Source: Candidatus Gerdarchaeota archaeon
GTDB lineage: Archaea > Asgardarchaeota > Heimdallarchaeia > JABLTI01
Length of the DNA stretch: 12,605 nucleotides
Assembly (NCBI GenBank): GCA_016839405.1
Contig: JAEOUJ010000170.1
Span: 1-12,605 of the forward strand
Reading direction: 5' to 3'
Every line of letters starts with the position of its first letter. Within the stretch, counting starts at the first letter, position 1. Below the pieces are notes generated by a model. The model saw only the letters and a program-made list of their open reading frames with translations. It searched no databases and was not told the origin of the DNA. Made by a program: the position numbers and the translations under genes. Below, one piece after another: positions 1 to 5,031 of this stretch.

Positions 1-21
1 ATCAAATCTATCTTCACTCAT
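1..21 (-). CDS. Start of an unknown gene, cut by the left edge
   Basis: Seven codons (M-S-E-D-R-F-D) run from an ATG at 21 to the window edge without a stop. An AGGTGA ribosome binding site lies six bases upstream, inside the 20-bp gap that follows the stop of the 147-aa gene on the same strand. The short spacing and good ribosome binding site make it very likely a real gene co-transcribed with its neighbour. Nothing can be said about the product. Confidence 0.6.
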
Positions 22-41
22 TTTTATTCACCTATTTTCAT

Positions 42-485
42 TTATAATTCACTAAAAGTAATTTCAAAATTATTATTAATAAATTTACTTTGAAATTTCA
101 AAGCTAAAACTTTAGCAATGGGTTCCCAACAACAATTGAATTTTTCAATATCATTCATTGAAATTTCCATAAAATCCAATAAATCTTCAGTTGGCCAGTT
201 TTTAATAACCAATGTAATTTTCTTTTCTTCTTCTTTGTAAATAATCTCTTTTGCTCCTAGAGCCGCATAATTCATAGCAATTGGTTTAGCTACATGAATT
301 AAAGGAGCACCTAACATTGCTTCCCATGATTTAGCTAATAGATTACCTGCTGATTTCGCATAATCCTCAATTGGAATCTTTTTCATTTTAAAGTAATGCA
401 AAGGTAGTGTTAATAAAACAAAGAAATTTCCTTTACGATGTTCATTTAATTCCTCAGGATTAAATCCCATAAATGTTTCTGTCAT
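42..485 (-). CDS. Hypothetical protein, 147 aa
   Basis: I do not recognise this protein. It is probably soluble and mixed alpha/beta. A hydrophobic stretch at residues 21-31 is too short and too close to charged residues for a confident membrane segment. A central part rich in Ala and Gly (about 45-80) is followed by a charged strand-like segment (80-96) and a C-terminal part with a Cys-Cys-Trp motif at 118-120. The paired cysteines could bind metal or be redox active, but there is no second pair. The ATG start has a GAGG ribosome binding site with an 8-base spacer. Downstream, 20 bp away on the same strand, another gene begins, so the two are probably an operon. The general shape recalls small archaeal V4R-like or thiazoline-hydrolase-like proteins, but the similarity is too weak to name it. 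Confidence 0.75.
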   Translation of the reverse strand: MTETFMGFNPEELNEHRKGNFFVLLTLPLHYFKMKKIPIEDYAKSAGNLLAKSWEAMLGAPLIHVAKPIAMNYAALGAKEIIYKEEEKKITLVIKNWPTEDLLDFMEISMNDIEKFNCCWEPIAKVLALKFQSKFINNNFEITFSEL

Positions 486-500
486 ATTTTTTTCCTCGTG

Positions 501-531
501 AAGAAATAGTATTTAGATTTCATTATTTCTT
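501..531. repeat. 8-bp inverted repeat, spacer 15, upstream of the 147-aa gene
   Basis: AAGAAATA (501-508) is exactly complementary to TATTTCTT (524-531). It lies just upstream of the ribosome binding site of the minus-strand 147-aa gene and next to an A/T-rich TATA-like stretch at about 530-541. It could be an operator or a leader hairpin. In DNA this AT-rich an 8-bp match of this kind can occur by chance. Confidence 0.3.
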
Positions 532-550
532 TTTAAATAAAGATTTCTTG

Positions 551-560
551 ATAATATAAA
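551..560 (+). promoter_or_regulatory. TATA-like box in the divergent 486-609 region
   Basis: ATAATATAAA resembles an archaeal TATA box. It lies about 50 bases before the TPR gene start, which would give a leader of roughly 20-25 bases. There is no strong ribosome binding site before that ATG, only GAG six bases upstream. Because the motif is nearly symmetrical it could also serve the minus strand. Assigned by eye in an AT-rich background. Confidence 0.3.
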
Positions 561-609
561 AAGCTAAAAATGCTTATTTAGATGTTTAATATTATTTTAT
601 GAGATTTAA

Positions 610-1002
610 ATGACTGGATCATCAGAAGATAATTACTACTTAAAAAAAGGAAAAATTGCTTTTAAAGAAGGAGATTTTAAACAAGCTATTGAATGTTTTC
701 AAAAAGTTTTAGAATTAAATGAAAACAACATAGATGCTCAATTTAACATAGGTCTTTCTTTTAATGAAATAGGTGATTATTCTAGTGTCATCTTTAATTT
801 AGAAAAGATAATTGAACATAAAGAAGAAGATGCAGTCTTTTGGTCAATTTTAGGAAATGCTTATGATAAACTCAAAAAATATAGTGATGCATTGCATGCT
901 TATAAAAATGCTTACAAGTTATCCTCAATTGATGCTGATAAGGGATTACTTGTTGCCAAAATCGATAATTTAGTTCTCAAAATCGATTATTCAGAAGAAT
1001 AA
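610..1002 (+). CDS. TPR repeat protein, 130 aa
   Basis: A small protein made almost entirely of three consecutive 34-residue tetratricopeptide repeats, about residues 7-40, 41-74 and 75-108. It shows the expected small residues at helix-packing positions and the Y/A and P/N-type repeat ends: a Gly-x-x-Ala-Phe-x-x-Gly-Asp-Phe core in repeat 1, Gly-x-Ser-Phe-x-x-x-Gly-Asp-Tyr in repeat 2 and Gly-Asn-Ala-Tyr-x-x-x-x-Lys-Tyr in repeat 3. A short capping helix follows at 109-130. There is no signal peptide or membrane segment, so it is a cytosolic protein-protein adaptor; TPR folds bind peptides and do not themselves tell the pathway. It stands 121 bp before the GH57 gene on the same strand, too far to insist on an operon. 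The ATG start has only a weak ribosome binding site. Confidence 0.9.
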   Translation: MTGSSEDNYYLKKGKIAFKEGDFKQAIECFQKVLELNENNIDAQFNIGLSFNEIGDYSSVIFNLEKIIEHKEEDAVFWSILGNAYDKLKKYSDALHAYKNAYKLSSIDADKGLLVAKIDNLVLKIDYSEE

Positions 1003-1110
1003 ACTATGTAAAAAATACTTGAAATTTACTCATGTATTTTTATTAGGAAAATCTTCTTAATCTAATAAAAGGAATTATCGTTACAAGTTAGGATTAAAGA
1101 ATCGATAAAT

Positions 1111-1116
1111 AGGAGA
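1111..1116 (+). promoter_or_regulatory. Ribosome binding site that fixes the GH57 TTG start
   Basis: AGGAGA sits seven bases before the TTG at 1124. No in-frame ATG occurs before the family's first conserved motif, so this site supports a TTG start. Confidence 0.8.
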
Positions 1117-1123
1117 TATTTCA

Positions 1124-2287
1124 TTGACTGATTGCTTAATTTTTCTACATGGACATCAGCCATTTTATAATGAAGAATTTATAGTCAAAGAAATCATATG
1201 GCAAAGTTATGGACCATTATTTAAATTGCTTCTTGATCTAAGTAAAAATTATCAATTCAAAATAAATCTATCTTTGACTGGTAGTATTATTCAATGGTTT
1301 GAACGATTAAATAATGAATTTCTTCTCACAACTTTAGGAGAACTTTTAGATCAAGAAATTGTTGAATTGTTATTATCTCCTTTTTATCATGCTCCTTTAG
1401 TTTTTACTAATGATGGATTCATTAAAGAGCAATTTTACCATCATAGGAAGATGGTTAAGGATTTGTTTGGTAAAGAGATGCGTGGATTATTCCCTCCTGA
1501 ATTGGTTTTTAGTTCACATAAGAATTACCTATTACAAGACATGGATATAGATTATGCAATAATTGAAGGATCACACGAAACATTTCAGACAGATGATATT
1601 GAAGGAATATGGAAAACTGATTCTAAAAAACCTATTTATATTCTGCCCAGAAATCGTGCTCTAAGTTGGCATTTTTCTGATAGCCCATTTCCAAATGCTC
1701 AATGGATGTTTGAAAGTATTAATAAAAAATCTGGCCCAATAACAATTGGTTGTGATGTTGAGTGTTTTGGGCATCACAGAGGAGCTGATTCCTTCAAGTT
1801 TCTGGATTATTTCTTAAAAAATTCTAAGAATAATAATGTGCATTTATTGCGAGTAAATGATATTGTGAAAAAATATAATCAAAAAGCGTATGTATATAGA
1901 GCGGAAAATGTAACTACTTGGGCACGAAGCATCAATGTTTTCTTTCCAAATTCAAAAATCATAGAAATGTGGTTTGCGAAAAATGATGCTGTGTCAACAT
2001 ATTTCAGAGTTGAATACCTTTATTTCAAATTGGAGACCTATTTCAAAGAGAATGTAAAAACTAAAACAGCACTTCAAAATGTCTTTGATAAATTAATAGA
2101 AATCAAAATGAAACAATTAGATGATATTCGATGGACTATATATAGAGAATTAACTGATGCTGCTTTATATCATGAGGATTTCTCAAATGAAAATACTTAT
2201 CATGCTATGCTAGATAAATGTGGTTTTATTAAGAAACAATTATGGGATGTAGAAAAAAAGCTAACAAAATTATTACTTTCTATTTAA
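1124..2287 (+). CDS. Glycoside hydrolase family 57 protein (alpha-amylase/glucanotransferase type)
   Basis: GH57 enzymes are retaining alpha-glycosidases or glucanotransferases with a (beta/alpha)7 barrel. The conserved regions appear in order. Region I is His-Gln-Pro at 11-13. Region II is Ser-Pro-Phe-Tyr-His at 85-89. Region III is Gly-Leu-Phe-Pro-Pro-Glu at 121-126, where Glu126 is the expected nucleophile. Region IV is Asp-Val-Glu-Cys-Phe-Gly-His at 211-217, where Asp211 is the expected acid/base. A possible region V is Thr-Thr-Trp-Ala-Arg at 264-268. There is no signal peptide, so it should act in the cytosol, plausibly on glycogen-like or other alpha-glucans. At 387 residues it covers the catalytic barrel plus a C-terminal helical part and lacks the long extensions of pullulanase-type members. 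The start is TTG. The substrate cannot be read from sequence; a branching-enzyme or galactosidase role is possible. The stop lies one base from the stop of the convergent gene. Confidence 0.85.
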   Translation: MTDCLIFLHGHQPFYNEEFIVKEIIWQSYGPLFKLLLDLSKNYQFKINLSLTGSIIQWFERLNNEFLLTTLGELLDQEIVELLLSPFYHAPLVFTNDGFIKEQFYHHRKMVKDLFGKEMRGLFPPELVFSSHKNYLLQDMDIDYAIIEGSHETFQTDDIEGIWKTDSKKPIYILPRNRALSWHFSDSPFPNAQWMFESINKKSGPITIGCDVECFGHHRGADSFKFLDYFLKNSKNNNVHLLRVNDIVKKYNQKAYVYRAENVTTWARSINVFFPNSKIIEMWFAKNDAVSTYFRVEYLYFKLETYFKENVKTKTALQNVFDKLIEIKMKQLDDIRWTIYRELTDAALYHEDFSNENTYHAMLDKCGFIKKQLWDVEKKLTKLLLSI

Positions 2288-2288
2288 T

Positions 2289-2777
2289 TCAATTCCAAAG
2301 AGATGGATAATACTTTGGTGAAATACAATACCTGTCATCTTGAGGGGGATCTATAAAATTAAAATCTAATTTTTCAATAAATTGCTCGATTTTTTTCGCT
2401 CGAATGAAAACAGAATTATCCATTTTAAATAAATCCTCTTCAATACCAGAGACCTCTATGAAAATTTTTTTCGTTATTTTATTAATATCCATATAACAGA
2501 AATTATCTTGTAATATAATCCAACCAGCGGAGTGATTTTCATTATACTCTTTAAATCTAGATTCTTCTGGTTTTGTCATATCAATTTCATAATTTAGTTT
2601 ATGTAAAATTTCTTTCAAATCAGAACTGTCTTCAAAATGAATTGCCATTAAAAATCTTACAGGTTTAAAATCATTGGGATATGGATACATAGAACATAAT
2701 CGGAATATCTTCAAATTTTTTGTCCACTTCATAATCACTTCTTTACCAAAAGTAAAAAATAGATGGTCTAAACTCAT
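2289..2777 (-). CDS. Hypothetical protein, 162 aa
   Basis: I do not recognise this protein. It looks soluble and alpha/beta, with a hydrophobic strand ending in His-Phe-Glu (about 43-49), an acidic helix, a Gly-Trp-Ile-Ile-Leu segment near 85-89 and a distinctive tail rich in Pro, Asp and Tyr that ends Pro-Ser-Leu-Trp-Asn. The chosen ATG at 2777 has an AAGGA site eight bases upstream. A TTG directly before it, or an ATG 15 codons further in (giving M-K-W-T-K at the N-terminus and preceded by AAGTGA), are alternatives. It lies on the same strand as the nitroreductase and 68 bp downstream of it, but a T-rich tract follows the nitroreductase stop, so co-transcription is uncertain. It converges with the GH57 gene with one base between stop codons. 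Confidence 0.7.
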   Translation of the reverse strand: MSLDHLFFTFGKEVIMKWTKNLKIFRLCSMYPYPNDFKPVRFLMAIHFEDSSDLKEILHKLNYEIDMTKPEESRFKEYNENHSAGWIILQDNFCYMDINKITKKIFIEVSGIEEDLFKMDNSVFIRAKKIEQFIEKLDFNFIDPPQDDRYCISPKYYPSLWN

Positions 2778-2833
2778 CAATATATCCTTCCAGTAACTAA
2801 ATTACATCAAAACTAAATTGAAAATTTTTCTGT

Positions 2834-2845
2834 AAAAGAAAAAAA
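2834..2845 (-). terminator. T-rich tract after the nitroreductase gene
   Basis: Directly after the nitroreductase TAA, the coding (minus) strand reads seven T, one C and four T. Archaeal RNA polymerase terminates at such U-rich tracts without needing a hairpin. It could end the radical SAM-nitroreductase transcript, with partial read-through to the orphan gene downstream. Confidence 0.4.
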
Positions 2846-3589
2846 TTATTTAAAGAATTTTGTTCCAACTAGTGTTTCATGAATTTCTTTCAATTTTTCA
2901 GGATTTCTAGGTCTTGACCATTTGGTGTAGAAGAATTCAAAATAATCTTTAACACCAAATTCAGCCAATCTATCTGATGGAATACCTAGGCCAGTATTTT
3001 CAAAATCATCATATTGCTTTACAATATTCGCAACATCTTCTGAAGTCATTCTTTTATGTTTATGATAGTGGATAACACCCAATTTTAATCTACCTTTTTT
3101 AATGGATGGTTCACTTTTTGCATAGCCTAAACCAAGAGCTAATAATGGGAAGCAAAATTCCTTTGGCAGATTAAATAATTCATAGACTTTAGATAATTCA
3201 GCTCTATGAACACTATTAGTAAAAATTGAATCAATACCTAGCGATTTTGCAGCAATAGCAGCTGTTTGTGCAACAAGAATTGCATCTGTACTACCACAAA
3301 GATAATCCCAAATATTATCTGGGTTGTATTCGTAATTTAGTTCCTTAGCTGTATCGACTAAACGAGTGAAGTCAATACAGAAGAGCAATCCTTTATTTGC
3401 ACCATAAAATAGTTTATCTAATATTTCACCATCCTCAACAACTATTATTGAATAATCCTGACGTGATGAAGCATTAGCAGCTCTAACAGCAGAATCCAAT
3501 ATTGTTTCCAAATCATCTTTTTTAATTTCTTTATCAGAGAACTCTCTAATAGATCTTAAACTTTGTATTGTTTCTATTGTCTCATTCAT
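2846..3589 (-). CDS. Nitroreductase-family FMN oxidoreductase
   Basis: The family binds FMN as a dimer and moves electrons from NAD(P)H or another donor to nitro, flavin, enone or other acceptors. The N-terminal FMN-phosphate motif is visible at 12-18 (Arg-Ser-Ile-Arg-Glu-Phe-Ser), then the helix with Ala-Ala-Asn-Ala-Ser-Ser-Arg-Gln (37-44) that normally contacts flavin. The C-terminal glycine-rich Leu-Gly-Leu-Gly-Tyr-Ala (152-157), followed by Lys-Lys-Gly-Arg-Leu (164-168), is the usual end of the fold. A tail of about 70 residues (178-247) extends past the core, longer than in the simplest members. Cysteines at 71, 98 and 146 are not arranged as a ferredoxin domain. The ATG has GGAGAT eight bases upstream. 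The gene starts 16 bp after the radical SAM gene on the same strand, so they very probably form an operon. The true substrate is not evident. Confidence 0.88.
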   Translation of the reverse strand: MNETIETIQSLRSIREFSDKEIKKDDLETILDSAVRAANASSRQDYSIIVVEDGEILDKLFYGANKGLLFCIDFTRLVDTAKELNYEYNPDNIWDYLCGSTDAILVAQTAAIAAKSLGIDSIFTNSVHRAELSKVYELFNLPKEFCFPLLALGLGYAKSEPSIKKGRLKLGVIHYHKHKRMTSEDVANIVKQYDDFENTGLGIPSDRLAEFGVKDYFEFFYTKWSRPRNPEKLKEIHETLVGTKFFK

Positions 3590-3605
3590 AGAAGTTTATC
3601 TCCAT

Positions 3606-4319
3606 TTAAGAGAATATATCCATTGGAAGTGATAACTGATTACTTTTCTCTTTCACCAATGAAATAAATTCTTCTGATGGTAATTTTCCTTTGTATTTTC
3701 TATTTATGATTGTATATTTGTCAGGTTTTAATTCATTAATAAAATCAATTAAACCAATGAGATTTCTTTCGGTGTCATTTACATCACTTACAAATTTCGT
3801 GTCAATAAATATAACACCTTGAAATATTTTTTTGAAATTTAGAAGCCCCTCTAAAATATCTTTTAAATGTACAACATTCATTGCTTGAGACACAACTCGA
3901 AACTCCTCCTCATAGACAGCATTTAAATTACAACCAATGATATCTAGTTTGGCAAATTCTGATTGTACATCAGATCGTGATAATAAACTACCATTTGTAT
4001 AGGCCATGAGCTTAATATTTGGATATTTGCTTTTAATTAAAGAAACTAATGCTCCAAAGCTTTTGTATAATGCCGGTTCTCCACTGCCCGTAAGCATAAT
4101 GTATTTTATATCTCCATTTTGAATTATATAATTCTCAATTTCATCAAAAATTTCTTCAGCTGTAAAAAAATCTTGCCGTTCATTTAACCAGGTACTTGTT
4201 TTTCCAACCCCACAATAAATGCAATCAAAATTACATGTCTTTTTTGGTGAAAAATCTACTTGTAAAACATCTTGAAAACCAAGTATTGTGGCTGTTTCTT
4301 TCACAAATTTATATGTCAT
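3606..4319 (-). CDS. Radical SAM protein, COG0731-like
   Basis: A [4Fe-4S] enzyme that cleaves S-adenosylmethionine to start radical chemistry. The cluster motif C-x3-C-x2-C is at Cys29, Cys33 and Cys36, preceded by a Pro-Lys-Lys-Thr stretch as in the COG0731 group (the group that includes wyosine-tRNA synthases). The SAM-binding Thr-Gly-Ser-Gly-Glu-Pro motif is at 77-82, and Tyr-Thr-Asn-Gly at 107-110 fits the next barrel strand. At 237 residues it is short: there is only one other cysteine (130), so no second cluster is likely, and it lacks the N-terminal cysteines expected of a true Taw1/TYW1 enzyme. Its reaction is therefore unknown. The ATG start has a strong AAGGAG site with an 8-base spacer. 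It is the first gene of a pair with the nitroreductase and has its own promoter region with an inverted repeat. Confidence 0.87.
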   Translation of the reverse strand: MTYKFVKETATILGFQDVLQVDFSPKKTCNFDCIYCGVGKTSTWLNERQDFFTAEEIFDEIENYIIQNGDIKYIMLTGSGEPALYKSFGALVSLIKSKYPNIKLMAYTNGSLLSRSDVQSEFAKLDIIGCNLNAVYEEEFRVVSQAMNVVHLKDILEGLLNFKKIFQGVIFIDTKFVSDVNDTERNLIGLIDFINELKPDKYTIINRKYKGKLPSEEFISLVKEKSNQLSLPMDIFS

Positions 4320-4348
4320 TTTTTTTTCTCCTTTTATAAATAGTCATT

Positions 4349-4373
4349 TTGAAATTCCTATGAAAAATTTCAA
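4349..4373. repeat. 8-bp inverted repeat at the presumed start of the radical SAM transcript
   Basis: TTGAAATT (4349-4356) and AATTTCAA (4366-4373) are exact inverted copies separated by nine bases. A TATA-like AATTATAAAA on the minus strand at about 4384-4393 would place transcription start near 4362, inside this element. That position would suit a repressor operator or a 5' leader hairpin. The 4320-4569 gap contains this element, the TATA-like box and the 4531-4554 repeat; I see no gene in it. Confidence 0.4.
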
Positions 4374-4380
4374 CAGTCTA

Positions 4381-4393
4381 TTTTTTTATAATT
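4381..4393 (-). promoter_or_regulatory. TATA-like box for the radical SAM-nitroreductase operon
   Basis: On the minus strand the sequence reads AATTATAAAAAAA, about 62-74 bases before the ATG. Start of transcription about 25 bases downstream would leave a leader of roughly 40 bases containing the AAGGAG ribosome binding site. Assigned by eye. Confidence 0.35.
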
Positions 4394-4530
4394 AAAAAAA
4401 CCTTGAATGAAAAATAACAATAGGACTATTTAAGTGTTATTACATTTCTTTCAGAATGAATACTAAGAGCGGTGAGAATCTTTTTTAACACAATTGAGAA
4501 TAGTCCAAAGTAATTCCTTTGATTATTTCG

Positions 4531-4554
4531 AGAGAAGTATAACATCTTTTCTCT
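4531..4554. repeat. Inverted repeat flanking a TATA-like box before the 84-aa gene
   Basis: AGAGAA (4531-4536) and TTCTCT (4549-4554) are inverted copies with AGTATAACA-type sequence between them. The centre is about 27 bases before the ATG at 4570, where an archaeal TATA box would be expected for a nearly leaderless gene. The arms could bind a dimeric regulator over the TATA box. Confidence 0.3.
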
Positions 4555-4569
4555 TTATGGTGAAATTTA

Positions 4570-4824
4570 ATGTCTGTAGAGGAATTTGAAACAAAACTTA
4601 AATCAACTTATCCCTTATGCTGGAAAGATAGACAAAAACTCAATGAGCTTATAGAAGAATATAATCATATTAAAGGCTCTCATGAGGAAACATACGATTC
4701 TAAGAAAATGGTAGCTAAAGCTTATCAACTATTGATTGAAAGTGATGTTGAAATTAGTAAAATAATTACTTTAATGAGATTAGCTGTTAAAATTATTAAA
4801 AGTTGTAATGGAATACGAAATTAA
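4570..4824 (+). CDS. Small helical hypothetical protein, 84 aa
   Basis: I do not recognise this protein. It is short, charged and almost wholly alpha-helical by composition. A first helix spans about residues 3-11, a Tyr-Pro-Leu-Cys-Trp turn lies at 14-18, and further helices follow at about 19-34, 44-58 and 60-78. Two cysteines (17 and 79) near the ends could form a disulphide or bind a metal with partners. There is no membrane segment or signal peptide. The ATG has GGTGA six bases upstream. It stands alone: it is divergent from the radical SAM gene and separated from AlaX by a gap with a strong hairpin. The lysine-rich coding sequence resembles the neighbouring genes, which supports a real gene. 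Confidence 0.65.
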   Translation: MSVEEFETKLKSTYPLCWKDRQKLNELIEEYNHIKGSHEETYDSKKMVAKAYQLLIESDVEISKIITLMRLAVKIIKSCNGIRN

Positions 4825-4863
4825 CCTAAAAATAAGGTATACTCCTGAACGCTTGCAATATCA

Positions 4864-4880
4864 ATTCTCTCTTTGAGGGA
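4864..4880 (+). repeat. Short hairpin, 7-bp stem, in the 4825-5031 gap
   Basis: TTCTCTC pairs with GAGGGAA (one G-U pair) around a three-base loop. Outside it, GCAAT (4855-4859) could pair with ATTGC (4894-4898). It precedes the much stronger hairpin at 4911-4946 and might belong to the same structured RNA. Confidence 0.35.
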
Positions 4881-4910
4881 ATGATTTTTGCGAATTGCCA
4901 TCCATCTACC

Positions 4911-4946
4911 AATGATGAGTCAAAGGTTTTCCTTTGGCTCATCATT
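4911..4946 (+). terminator. Strong 16-bp hairpin after the 84-aa gene (terminator or RNA end)
   Basis: The arms AATGATGAGTCAAAGG (4911-4926) and CCTTTGGCTCATCATT (4931-4946) pair over 16 bp with a single G-U pair and a TTTT loop. This is far beyond chance for a gap of 207 bp. It lies 86 bp after the stop of the 84-aa gene and 85 bp before AlaX, both on the plus strand, and is followed by T-rich DNA without a long T run. A transcript end, a stabilising 3' structure or part of a small RNA are possible. Archaea do not usually need hairpins to terminate, which makes the element notable. The rest of the gap holds the AlaX promoter. Confidence 0.6.
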
Positions 4947-4995
4947 CAATTATTTTAGATAAATTGAATAAATTTTTTAGAATAGAAATTTTAGA

Positions 4996-5009
4996 ATTAT
5001 ATTATAAAT
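4996..5009 (+). promoter_or_regulatory. TATA-like box for alaX
   Basis: ATTATATTATAAAT lies about 23-36 bases before the ATG at 5032, so the transcript would be leaderless or nearly so. A weak GGTG at 5021-5024 is the only ribosome-binding-like sequence. Position and sequence fit the archaeal consensus. Confidence 0.45.
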
Positions 5010-5031
5010 TAAACTGCTTTGGTGTTATATT

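Noticed and set aside
4911..4946. C/D-box guide RNA, suggested by ATGATGA in the hairpin arm
   Set aside because: No CTGA D box follows at a suitable distance on either strand, and the C-box-like bases are paired in the stem.
4864..4946. H/ACA guide RNA
   Set aside because: The main stem has no guide pocket or kink-turn, and no ACA follows at the expected place.
4881..4958. 25-codon ORF starting ATG in the gap before alaX
   Set aside because: GAGGGA touches the ATG with no spacer, and the ORF runs through the strong 16-bp hairpin; the structure explains the region better.
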